DNA of 22,991 nt from positions 1-22,991 of the forward strand of contig JACKBV010000046.1 in assembly GCA_020634315.1 (NCBI GenBank), read 5' to 3'. The number at the start of each line of letters is the position of its first letter. The first letter of the stretch is position 1. The notes under the pieces are model-generated. The model saw only the letters and a program-made list of their open reading frames with translations. It was not told where the DNA came from and made no database searches. Below, piece by piece: positions 7,685 to 15,280 of this stretch. Both the position numbers and the translations under genes were made by a program. Origin of the DNA: Ardenticatenaceae bacterium. Lineage in GTDB: Bacteria; Chloroflexota; Anaerolineae; Promineifilales; Promineifilaceae.

Positions 7685-8959
7685 ATGGGGTATCAACCAA
7701 CAGATGCTGATATTCAAAATGCTTACGCTTTGGCTAAGGAGCGTTACGCTCAGCTTCATGTCGATACGGAGGCCGTGCTGGCTGAACTGAAAAAGGTGGC
7801 GATTAGTTTGCACTGCTGGCAAGGTGATGATGTGGTTGGATTTGAAGACCCGGATCGGGGCTTGAGCGGCGGGATTATGACGACGGGGAATTATCCGGGG
7901 AAGGCGAGAACGGCCGTTGAGCTGCGCCAGGATTTGGACAAGGCATACAGCCTGATTCCGGGAACGCACCGCCTGAATTTACACGCCATTTACCTGGAAA
8001 CGGATAAGCCTGTGCCGCGCAATGAAATCTTGCCGGAGCATTTCGCCGGTTGGGCGGCGTGGGCGAAGGAACAAAAGCATGGGGTTGACTTTAACCCCAC
8101 CTGTTTTTCTCATCCGCTGGCAGATGATGGGTTTACGTTGGCTCATGCAGATGACGGAATTCGCCAGTTTTGGATTGAGCATTGCATTGCCAGCCGAGAG
8201 ATTGGCGCGTATTTTGGGCGAGAATTGGGGACAACGGCCGTTACCAATATTTGGATCCCCGACGGCTACAAAGACACGCCCGTGGATCGCACCAGCCCGC
8301 GCCAGCGGCTCAAAGAGTCACTAGACGCGGTTCTGGCAAAGCCGATAGACCCGGCTCACAATTTAGATGCCGTAGAGAGCAAGCTGTTTGGCATCGGCTC
8401 TGAAAGCTATGTCGTGGGGTCACACGAATTCTATCTGGGCTATGCCACACAAAAACAAACGCTGCTGTGCCTGGACGCGGGGCATTTTCATCCGACAGAA
8501 ACCATTGCTGACAAGATTTCATCAGCCTTGCTCTATGTGCCGGAACTGCTGCTGCATGTCAGCCGGGGCGTGCGCTGGGACAGCGACCATGTTGTCACGC
8601 TGAGCGATGATTTGCAGGCGATTATGCAGGAGATTGTGCGTGGCAATTATTTGGAGCGCGTGCATATCGGCCTGGATTTCTTTGATGCCAGCATCAACCG
8701 CATTGCGGCGTGGACTATTGGCACACGCAATGCGCTGCGTGCGCTGCTCATGGCTCTGTTGGAGCCAATTGCACAGATGCGCGAACTGGAAGTGGCGGGC
8801 GATTATACGAGCCGCCTGGTGCTGTTGGAAGAGCTGAAGGGGATGCCTTTTGGCGCTGTATGGGATTATTATTGCCTGACGCAAGGGGTTCCGGTGGGAA
8901 TGGCGTATCTGGATGAGATTCACACCTATGAAAAGCAGGTGTTGGCGCAGCGAAGGTGA
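7685..8959 (+). CDS. rhaA: L-rhamnose isomerase (RhaA type)
   Basis: This 424-residue isomerase converts L-rhamnose to L-rhamnulose and needs divalent metal. It is strongly similar along its length to E. coli RhaA (419 residues) as I recall that sequence: SLHCWQGDDVVGFEDP, GGIMTTGNYPGKAR, SLIPGTHRLNLHAIYLETD, DFNPTCFSHPLADDGFTLAH, NIWIPDGYKD, DAVESKLFGIGSESYVVGS, CLDAGHFHPTE, LLLHVSRGVRWDSDHVV and VHIGLDFFDASINRIAAW. Metal-binding Glu, Asp and His residues lie in the ESKLFGIG, DAGHFHP and WDSDHV blocks. It is clearly the enteric type, not the shorter RhaI of Pseudomonas and Rhizobium. AAGGAGACGG precedes ATG 7685. The stop is two bases before rhaB. Two ACGGCCGT sites inside replace otherwise conserved positions with TAV. 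Confidence 0.97.
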   Translation: MGYQPTDADIQNAYALAKERYAQLHVDTEAVLAELKKVAISLHCWQGDDVVGFEDPDRGLSGGIMTTGNYPGKARTAVELRQDLDKAYSLIPGTHRLNLHAIYLETDKPVPRNEILPEHFAGWAAWAKEQKHGVDFNPTCFSHPLADDGFTLAHADDGIRQFWIEHCIASREIGAYFGRELGTTAVTNIWIPDGYKDTPVDRTSPRQRLKESLDAVLAKPIDPAHNLDAVESKLFGIGSESYVVGSHEFYLGYATQKQTLLCLDAGHFHPTETIADKISSALLYVPELLLHVSRGVRWDSDHVVTLSDDLQAIMQEIVRGNYLERVHIGLDFFDASINRIAAWTIGTRNALRALLMALLEPIAQMRELEVAGDYTSRLVLLEELKGMPFGAVWDYYCLTQGVPVGMAYLDEIHTYEKQVLAQRR

Positions 8960-8961
8960 CA

Positions 8962-10410
8962 ATGGCGACTAAAACAGTTTTGGCAGTCGATTTAGGAGCG
9001 GAATCAGGGCGGGTGATGGCGGTGCATTTTAACGGCCGTTCCCTGCACCTCGAAGAACTGCACCGCTTCCCCAACACCACCGTGACCGTCAACGGCACAC
9101 TGCATTGGGATTTTTTGCGCCTCTGGGCCGACATCCAGGCGGGAATCGAGAAAGGCAAAGCGCTGCACCCCGCCAGCATCGGGGTCGATACCTGGGGCGT
9201 CGATTTTGGCTTGCTGGACAAACAAGGCAGCTTAATTGGCAATCCGGTGCATTATCGGGACGGCCGTACCGACAACATGATGGCCGCCGCCTTTGCCAAA
9301 ATCCCCCAGGCAGACATCTTTGCCCAAACCGGCATCCAATTCATGTCCATCAACACCCTTTACCAGATGCTCAGCCTGGTCGAATCCGGCTCGCCACAAA
9401 TGCAAATCGCCGACACCTTTCTCACCGCGCCCGATTTGCTCAACTACTGGCTGACCGGGGCAAAAGTGTGCGAATTTAGCAACGCCACCACCACGCAGTT
9501 ATTCAATCCGGCAGCGGGCGGATGGGCAACGGAGATGATGGACAAACTGGGCATTCCCAGCCATATCTTCCCGGAAATTGTGCAGCCGGGAACCAGATTG
9601 GGCGCTTACGAGGGCATTCCGGTGATTGCCCCTGCCTGTCATGATACGGGCAGCGCGGTAGCGGCCGTTCCCACAAGCGGCCAGGAGTTCGCCTACATCA
9701 GCAGCGGCACCTGGAGTCTCGTCGGCCTGGAAGTAAACCGGCCAATCCTGACGCCCGAAGCGTTGGCCGCCAACGTCACCAATGAAGGCGGCGTTTATGG
9801 CACCTATCGCCTGCTGAAAAATGTGATGGGGTTGTGGATTTTGCAGCAATGCCGGGCGACATGGGCCGCCGCCGGGCACGTGTATTCATATGGTGAATTG
9901 GTAGACCTGGCGATGCAGGCGGAACCATTAACGGCCGTTATCAACCCCAACGCCGCCACCTTCCTGCATCCCGGCGATTACCCGGAGCGCATCCGCGATT
10001 ACTGCCGCCAAACCAAGCAACCGCTTCCCGAAACGCCGGGCGCGGTTGTGCGTGTCGTGCTGGAAAGTCTGGCGCTGGCTTATCGCGAGGTGCTGGAACG
10101 GGTAACGGCCGTTGCCAACCAAAGCGCCGCCACCTTGCACATCGTCGGCGGCGGCACGCAAAATCACCTGCTCAACCAGATGACAGCCAACGCCACCGGC
10201 TTGCCTGTCGTCACCGGCCCCATCGAAGCCACCGTCATGGGCAACGCCCTGGTGCAGCTCATCACCTTGGGTGAAATCGCCGACCTGCATCAGGCACGCC
10301 AGATTGTGGCCGGGATGGATGAACTGCAACGATATGAACCACAAGACACGGCCGTTTGGGATGCGGTATACGGCCGTTATCAACAACTCACAAAATCCGC
10401 ATCAATGTAA
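8962..10410 (+). CDS. rhaB: Rhamnulokinase (FGGY kinase family)
   Basis: This 482-residue kinase phosphorylates L-rhamnulose to L-rhamnulose 1-phosphate with ATP. It has the RhaB-type N-terminus VLAVDLGAESGRVMAV (phosphate loop), HWDFLRLW, IGVDTWGVDFGLLD, HYRDGRTDNMM, QFMSINTLYQ, LNYWLTGAKVCEFSNATTTQ, the catalytic-region ACHDTGSAVAAVP, AYISSGTWSLVGLE, TNEGGVYGTYRLLKNVMGLW and the C-terminal HIVGGGTQNHLLNQMTANA. ATG 8962 follows AAGGTG; the open frame could begin at GTG 8956, overlapping rhaA, but this is less likely. Six ACGGCCGT palindromes fall inside this one gene, encoding NGR, DGR, TAV (three times) and YGR. Confidence 0.95.
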   Translation: MATKTVLAVDLGAESGRVMAVHFNGRSLHLEELHRFPNTTVTVNGTLHWDFLRLWADIQAGIEKGKALHPASIGVDTWGVDFGLLDKQGSLIGNPVHYRDGRTDNMMAAAFAKIPQADIFAQTGIQFMSINTLYQMLSLVESGSPQMQIADTFLTAPDLLNYWLTGAKVCEFSNATTTQLFNPAAGGWATEMMDKLGIPSHIFPEIVQPGTRLGAYEGIPVIAPACHDTGSAVAAVPTSGQEFAYISSGTWSLVGLEVNRPILTPEALAANVTNEGGVYGTYRLLKNVMGLWILQQCRATWAAAGHVYSYGELVDLAMQAEPLTAVINPNAATFLHPGDYPERIRDYCRQTKQPLPETPGAVVRVVLESLALAYREVLERVTAVANQSAATLHIVGGGTQNHLLNQMTANATGLPVVTGPIEATVMGNALVQLITLGEIADLHQARQIVAGMDELQRYEPQDTAVWDAVYGRYQQLTKSASM

Positions 10411-10423
10411 CCATAAACAACCT

Positions 10424-11710
10424 ATGAACTTTCAACTTCTTCACCCGCGCGACCAGCTGGTCGCCATCATGAATCGCATTTACCACAATGGCATGACCAC
10501 CCTCAGTGGTGGCAATCTCTCCATCAAAGATGACAACGGCGACATCTGGATCACCCCCTCTGGCATCGACAAAGGCAAACTGACGCCCAAAGACATCATG
10601 TGCGTCAAGGTCGATGGCACCGTTGAAGGGCCACACAAGCCCTCCTCCGAATTCCCCTTTCACCGCGCCATTTACAAGCTGCGCCCCGACATGAACGCCA
10701 TTGTCCATGCCCATCCTCCGGCACTCGTCTCCTTTAGCATCGTGCGCGAAGTACCCGATACGCGCATCATCCCCCAGGCCAACCGCGTCTGCGGGCCGGT
10801 CGGTTATGCCCCGTATGCCTTGCCCGGCAGCGAAGCATTGGGCGAAAACATCGCCGCCACCTTTGCCGAAGGGTACAACATCGTCATCTTGGAGAATCAT
10901 GGCATGGCCGCCGGGGGAGCCAATTTACTCGATGCATTCCACCGCCTGGAAACGCTCGACTTTTGCGCACGCACACTCATCCGCGCACGCGCACTCGGCA
11001 CCGTCAACACCCTGTCCGAACCGGCGCTCAACCTGTTCGACCATCGCCACAATTTACTGCCTGAGTTTGTGCCCACGACACACAGCAGCCGCGAACGCGA
11101 ACTGCGCCAGCAAATTGTGGACATTGCCGCGCGTGCCTGCGACCGGCATCTCATGATCAGCACGGAAGGGGTCGTCTCGGCACGTCTGGATGAGGCAAGC
11201 TTCCTCATTACCCCCACCGGACATGATCGCCACACCCTGGCCGTGGAAGATGTGGTGTTGGTACGGCATGGCGTGCGCGAAGCGGGCAAACTGCCCAGCC
11301 GCTCGGTGCGCCTGCACGAAGCGATTTATGCCGCGCATCCTGATGTCCAATGCATCATGACGGCGCAATGCCCCAATGCCACCGCCTATGCCATTACGGC
11401 TGCCAGATTTAACTCGCGCACCATCCCCGAAAGCTTTATCCTGCTGCGCGACATTCCCCTTGTTTCCTTCAAAACCCTGTACACGCAAAGCGAAAAAATA
11501 GCGGAGATGGTTTCGTTAAGTACGCCGGTATTGCTGGTGGAGAACGACTGTGTGCTGACTGTCGGCACGGATATTTTGAATGCGTTTGACCGGCTGGAGG
11601 TAGCTGAATACAGCGCCCGCTCTTTGATTGATACGGCCGTTCTCGGTCCCCTTGTTCCCATTGGTGATGAGGAAATCCACGACCTGGAAGTGGCTTTTTC
11701 ATTGTCATGA
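10424..11710 (+). CDS. Tandem class II aldolase: active N-terminal domain plus degenerate C-terminal domain
   Basis: This 428-residue fusion of two class II aldolase/adducin domains probably cleaves L-rhamnulose 1-phosphate to DHAP and L-lactaldehyde. Domain 1 (about 1-200) has GGNLSI, the catalytic-type Glu76 in PSSEFPFHRAIY, zinc ligands His95 and His97 in VHAHPPA, and His159 in ENHG, matching the FucA/RhaD pattern. Domain 2 (about 220-425) has the same layout, but by alignment Glu76 becomes Ser294, His95 Thr313, His97 Gln315 and His159 Asp375, so it should bind no zinc and have no aldolase activity. ATG 10424 is chosen because the upstream part of the frame overlaps rhaB. Rhamnulose-1-P specificity is inferred from position after rhaB; the general fold is certain. 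Confidence 0.85.
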   Translation: MNFQLLHPRDQLVAIMNRIYHNGMTTLSGGNLSIKDDNGDIWITPSGIDKGKLTPKDIMCVKVDGTVEGPHKPSSEFPFHRAIYKLRPDMNAIVHAHPPALVSFSIVREVPDTRIIPQANRVCGPVGYAPYALPGSEALGENIAATFAEGYNIVILENHGMAAGGANLLDAFHRLETLDFCARTLIRARALGTVNTLSEPALNLFDHRHNLLPEFVPTTHSSRERELRQQIVDIAARACDRHLMISTEGVVSARLDEASFLITPTGHDRHTLAVEDVVLVRHGVREAGKLPSRSVRLHEAIYAAHPDVQCIMTAQCPNATAYAITAARFNSRTIPESFILLRDIPLVSFKTLYTQSEKIAEMVSLSTPVLLVENDCVLTVGTDILNAFDRLEVAEYSARSLIDTAVLGPLVPIGDEEIHDLEVAFSLS

Positions 11711-11720
11711 CGGGGGACGC

Positions 11721-11984
11721 ATGAAAATCAAGTTGTATGGCAGCTTACGCCAAAAAGCAGGCGCAGCGGAACACGAGACCACAGGGACAACCGTACACGA
11801 GGCGTTAGCCAACCTTTGTACTTACCATGACGCATTACGCACAGCGATTTTTGATGGCGCTGCTTTGCGAGCGCATGTGCGGGTCATGGTCAATGGGCAT
11901 GATTGCGAGTTGGCGGATGGGCTGGAAACGGCCGTTTCCGCCAACGACCAGATCGCCATCTTCCCCCCCATCGCTGGTGGCTGA
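11721..11984 (+). CDS. MoaD/ThiS-family small sulfur-carrier protein
   Basis: This 87-residue beta-grasp protein has the N-terminal pattern MKIKLYGSLRQKAG and ends FPPIAGG. The terminal Gly-Gly is the residue pair that is adenylated and thiocarboxylated in MoaD. It starts at ATG 11721 after GGGGGA, 10 nt past the aldolase stop. MoaD-like genes commonly accompany AOR-family genes, where they are thought to supply dithiolene sulfur for the tungsto- or molybdopterin cofactor. That matches the next gene here. No other pterin-synthesis gene is in the window. A GGAAACGGCCGTTTCC palindrome (16 bp) lies at 11924-11939. Confidence 0.85.
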   Translation: MKIKLYGSLRQKAGAAEHETTGTTVHEALANLCTYHDALRTAIFDGAALRAHVRVMVNGHDCELADGLETAVSANDQIAIFPPIAGG

Positions 11985-12011
11985 ATCATAATCAGCAACC
12001 TGATTACGATT
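11984..12011. repeat. Hairpin between the moaD-like gene and the AOR gene
   Basis: AATCATAATCAG (11984-11995) pairs with CTGATTACGATT (12000-12011) with one mismatch across a four-base loop. It starts on the last base of the stop codon and has no T-run, so it is a candidate processing or translation-affecting structure. Confidence 0.5.
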
Positions 12012-12040
12012 CACGAATTACGAAAAACAAGGAGATACTT

Positions 12041-13834
12041 ATGCAGGGCTGGGCTGGAAAAATACTAGACATCAACTTAACCAGCGGCAGCATCGAAACG
12101 CTGCCATTAGACATGGAAATGGCGCGCCTCTTTTTAGGGGGGCGCGGCTTAGGCGCACGATTATTGTGGGATTTGGTTGGGCCAGAAGTTCACCCCCTCT
12201 CGCCAGAAAACGCCCTCATTTTTACAACCGGGCCAATCACCGCCAGCGCCTCGCAAACGAGCAATCGTTTCAACGTCAGCACCAAAAGCCCGCTGACCGA
12301 CACCATTTTGCACGCCAACAGCGGCGGTTGGTGGGGCATGCAGTTCAAGCGCACCGGCTACGATGTCCTGATTGTGCGCGGCAAAGCGGCCGCGCCAGTT
12401 CTGATTGAAATCACAGCCGATGGCGTTGTGATTAAAGACGCCGCCGACCTCTGGGGCAAAACCGTCTTTGAAACGACCGAGGCTTTGGGCCAGAGTCGCA
12501 ACAAGCGCAATGTCCTGTGCATCGGCCCTGCCGGTGAAAATCAGGTGCGCATTGCCGCCATCATGAATGACAAGGAACGCGCATTGGCCCGCGGCGGTGC
12601 GGGGGCGGTCATGGGCAGCAAGAATTTGAAGGCGATTGTCGTGGAGGGCAAAGAGAAAAACCAACCCGCCGATCAAGATCAGTTCAAATTTTTACTGTAT
12701 GAAACGGGCAAACTGCTCAAAGCCAGCCCGCTCACTTCGCAAGCGCTGCCGGAATTTGGAACGGCCGTTGTCATGAACGTCGTCAACGAAATCGGCGCCC
12801 TCCCCACCCGCAACTTCCAACAATCCCAATTTGAAAGCGCCGACAAAATCAGCGGCGAAGAAATCACCGACTCCATTTTGGTCAAAAACCAGGCTTGCTG
12901 GGCCTGCCCCATCACCTGCACCCGCATCACCAAAACGAAGAGCGGCAAAGAAGGCGAAGGGCCAGAATTCGAGTCCGCATGGGCTTTTGGCGCACAGTGC
13001 GGCGTTGATGATCTGGATGTCATCACCGAAGCCAACTACTTGTGCAACGATATGGGCCTGGACACCATTTCTATGGGCAACACCATTGGCTGCGCCATGG
13101 AACTAAGCGAAAAAGGGCTGCTGCCCGGCGACCTGGGCTTTGGGCAGGCAGACAAACTGCTCGACTTGATTCACGCGACCGCCTATCGCCAGGGCATTGG
13201 CGACGAGCTGGCCGAAGGCAGTTATCGCATGGCCGCCAAACACAACGCGCCAGAACTGTCGATGAGTGTCAAGAAGTTGGAAATGCCCGCCTATGACCCA
13301 CGCGGGATGCAGGGGCAAGGGTTGGTTTTCGCCACCGGCAACCGGGGCGCGTGCCATGAAACGGGCAACATGCTTGGGCCAGAGGTGTTGGCGCTGCCCC
13401 GCCTCATTGACCGTTTTGCCACGCAGGGCAAGGCGGGCATTGTCTCTGTGCATCAAAATTCGGCGGCGGTGATTGACAGTCTCGTTTATTGCAAGTTTGC
13501 CAATATGGCGGTGGCAGAGGAATTTTTTGCGCGAACGTTAACGGCCGTTACCGGTGTCCCTTTCACCGCCGACGACCTGATGGTAATTGGCGAACGCGTC
13601 TGGACATTGGAACGCCTGTACAATTTGCGCGAAGGCTTCACCAAAGAAGACGACACCCTGCCCAGCCGCCTGCTCAACGAACCCGTCGCCGCCGGTCCAA
13701 GCGAAGGCTTTACCGTAAAACTGGCTCCCATGCTGCAAGAGTATTACGCCTTTCGCGGCTGGGACAAAAACGGCGTGCCCAAACCGGAAAAATTAAAGGA
13801 ACTAGGATTAGACTCACTTATCAGTAACCAGTAA
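12041..13834 (+). CDS. aor: Aldehyde:ferredoxin oxidoreductase family enzyme (tungsten type), probable lactaldehyde oxidation
   Basis: This 597-residue enzyme is of the AOR family (archaeal AOR is about 605). Known members oxidise aldehydes to carboxylates with a tungsten bis-pterin and one 4Fe-4S cluster, passing electrons to ferredoxin. Visible are the N-terminal GKILDINLTSG and FLGGRGLGARLL, pterin-contact blocks such as NSGGWWGMQFKRTGYD and GPAGEN, and ARGGAGAVMGSKNLKAI. Cluster ligands are Cys286, Cys289 and Cys293 (ACWACPITC), with a fourth Cys484 (LVYCKF), spaced as in Pyrococcus AOR. GPEFES and ACHETG hold the family's conserved Glu and His. ATG 12041 follows AAGGAG; the frame upstream overlaps the moaD-like gene and is discarded. 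Its place between a lactaldehyde-producing aldolase and LutABC suggests L-lactaldehyde to L-lactate. That substrate is inference; a molybdenum form or another aldehyde is possible. Confidence 0.9.
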   Translation: MQGWAGKILDINLTSGSIETLPLDMEMARLFLGGRGLGARLLWDLVGPEVHPLSPENALIFTTGPITASASQTSNRFNVSTKSPLTDTILHANSGGWWGMQFKRTGYDVLIVRGKAAAPVLIEITADGVVIKDAADLWGKTVFETTEALGQSRNKRNVLCIGPAGENQVRIAAIMNDKERALARGGAGAVMGSKNLKAIVVEGKEKNQPADQDQFKFLLYETGKLLKASPLTSQALPEFGTAVVMNVVNEIGALPTRNFQQSQFESADKISGEEITDSILVKNQACWACPITCTRITKTKSGKEGEGPEFESAWAFGAQCGVDDLDVITEANYLCNDMGLDTISMGNTIGCAMELSEKGLLPGDLGFGQADKLLDLIHATAYRQGIGDELAEGSYRMAAKHNAPELSMSVKKLEMPAYDPRGMQGQGLVFATGNRGACHETGNMLGPEVLALPRLIDRFATQGKAGIVSVHQNSAAVIDSLVYCKFANMAVAEEFFARTLTAVTGVPFTADDLMVIGERVWTLERLYNLREGFTKEDDTLPSRLLNEPVAAGPSEGFTVKLAPMLQEYYAFRGWDKNGVPKPEKLKELGLDSLISNQ

Positions 13835-13869
13835 GCGGCTATCGGTAAGCGGTGACAAACCGCTTACTG
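13829..13869. repeat. Competing hairpins after the AOR gene
   Basis: CAGTAAGCGG (13829-13838, containing the AOR stop codon) can pair perfectly with CCGCTTACTG (13860-13869). A second copy, GTAAGCGGT (13845-13853), can pair with the overlapping ACCGCTTAC (13859-13867). The two structures exclude each other. There is no T-run. Confidence 0.5.
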
Positions 13870-13898
13870 AACACCCATTACCGAATACGGAGTAGCAA

Positions 13899-14510
13899 AT
13901 GATTGATCAACGACTGTACGAAGAGTTCCGCGACATCGGCCGCGATATTTTTGTGACGGGTTTAACCAGTTCGCACGGTGGCAACATGAGTGTGCGCGTC
14001 GGCGACAAAATCATCATCAAGCGGCGCGGCGCACAGTTCGGCCGCCTGAAGCACAGCGACTTTGTGGAAACCAGTTTTCAGGGCAAAGACAGCGGCATTG
14101 TCCGCGCCAGCACGGAGTTGATTGTCCATCGCGCCATTTATGAAAAGACCTCGGCGCTGGCAATTGTCCACGCCCATCCACGCACGGCCATTGTCCTCAG
14201 CCTCAGCCGAGACGAAATCATCCCCATTGATAACGAAGGCTCTTACCTGCTGCGCAAAATCCCGGTTGTGACAGTCGAGATGGCATCAGGTTCCAAAGAG
14301 ATGGCCGAAAAAGTATCCGATGCGCTGCGCGGCTATAAAATTGTCATGCAGCGCGGACACGGCTGTTTTGCTATTGGGCAAACGCTGGAAGAAGCGTACC
14401 ATTGGGTTTCGGCGCTGGAAGAGGTAAGCGACATCATTTTGGAGCACAAATTAATGGGCGAAGAGATGATTGAGTATCGCAAACATAGTGAGTCTTACGC
14501 CAAATGGTAG
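13899..14510 (+). CDS. Single-domain class II aldolase/adducin family protein (FucA-like)
   Basis: This 203-residue protein carries every class II aldolase active-site element: SSHGGNMSV, the Glu in RASTELIVHRAIY, zinc ligands HAH in VHAHPRTA and the third His in QRGHGCFAIG. Its length suits L-fuculose-1-phosphate aldolase and its archaeal relatives. It starts at ATG 13899 after CGGAG, and its stop overlaps lutA by seven bases. A second aldolase in a rhamnose run is unexpected. It may be the main rhamnulose-1-P enzyme, handle L-fuculose-1-P or another 6-deoxyketose phosphate, or work in another step. The family call is strong, the substrate open. Confidence 0.85.
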   Translation: MIDQRLYEEFRDIGRDIFVTGLTSSHGGNMSVRVGDKIIIKRRGAQFGRLKHSDFVETSFQGKDSGIVRASTELIVHRAIYEKTSALAIVHAHPRTAIVLSLSRDEIIPIDNEGSYLLRKIPVVTVEMASGSKEMAEKVSDALRGYKIVMQRGHGCFAIGQTLEEAYHWVSALEEVSDIILEHKLMGEEMIEYRKHSESYAKW

Positions 14511-15280
14511 AACGTGAATCACCCCAAGGAAAACGTGTTTCCCTGTTTGTGACGTGCATGGTAGACATGCTTTACCCTGACACGGGCATGTCGGTGGTGG
14601 ACGTATTGACCCATTTGGGCGTCGAAGTTGATTTTCCGATGGGGCAAACGTGCTGCGGGCAGCCCGCTTTTAATGCCGGGTATCGCCAGGAAGCGCGACA
14701 AGTAGCGATTCAATTCCTGAAAGCGTTTAAGGATGCGGCAGTCATTGTCACGCCTTCCGGCTCTTGTGGGGCGATGGTGCGGCATGAATATCCACGCCTG
14801 TTTGCCGATGACCCGCTGTGGGGCGACGAGGCACGCCGTTTAGCCAACATCACCTGGGAGTTCACCGAGTTTATTGTGGATGGGCTGGGTATTACGGATT
14901 TAAACGGCCGTTTACCCACCCCCCAAACCATCGCCTTCCACGACTCCTGTCATGGGCTGCGCTTGCTCGGCCTGAAACAAGCGAGCCGCGCCCTGGTGGG
15001 GAATTTGGAAAACGCGACCATTGTCGAGTGGGATAACAGCGAAACGTGCTGCGGCTTTGGCGGCCTTTTCAGCGTGAAAATGGCCGATGTCAGCGGGGCG
15101 ATGCTGGCGAAAAAGATTGACCATATCGAGCAAAGTGAGGCGGACGCCATCATTACCGGCGACGTGAGCTGCCTGACACACATGAACAATGGTTTGCAAA
15201 AGCAGGGAAAGCGACCCCGCGTGAAGCACATTGCTGATTTGCTGGCAGAAGGAATTCGTGATGGAAAATCGGTCGAATAA
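14504..15280 (+). CDS. lutA: L-lactate oxidation complex subunit LutA (CCG-domain protein)
   Basis: This 258-residue protein has two cysteine-rich CCG domains, as in Bacillus LutA and the glycolate-oxidase GlcF/heterodisulfide-reductase B group. Domain 1 has MGQTCCGQPA (Cys50-Cys51) with Cys88 in PSGSCG; domain 2 has HDSCHG (Cys149) and SETCCGFGG (Cys182-Cys183). Lut proteins convert L-lactate to pyruvate and pass electrons on through iron-sulfur centres. The start ATG 14504 overlaps the preceding stop, and the 3' end overlaps lutB by 20 nt, so LutA and LutB are probably translationally coupled. Its presence in a rhamnose run implies lactate made from lactaldehyde is its substrate. Confidence 0.9.
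   Translation: MVERESPQGKRVSLFVTCMVDMLYPDTGMSVVDVLTHLGVEVDFPMGQTCCGQPAFNAGYRQEARQVAIQFLKAFKDAAVIVTPSGSCGAMVRHEYPRLFADDPLWGDEARRLANITWEFTEFIVDGLGITDLNGRLPTPQTIAFHDSCHGLRLLGLKQASRALVGNLENATIVEWDNSETCCGFGGLFSVKMADVSGAMLAKKIDHIEQSEADAIITGDVSCLTHMNNGLQKQGKRPRVKHIADLLAEGIRDGKSVE

Noticed and set aside
7566..7790. Short plus-strand frame across the rhaM-rhaA gap
   Set aside because: It runs through a near-perfect hairpin and into rhaA in another frame; no ribosome site.
10271..10423. N-terminal extension of the tandem aldolase into rhaB
   Set aside because: It is just the other frame of the rhaB 3' end; ATG 10424 gives the family start.
11903..12040. N-terminal extension of the AOR gene
   Set aside because: It overlaps the MoaD-like gene; AAGGAG and ATG 12041 followed by GWAGKILDINL match AOR N-termini.
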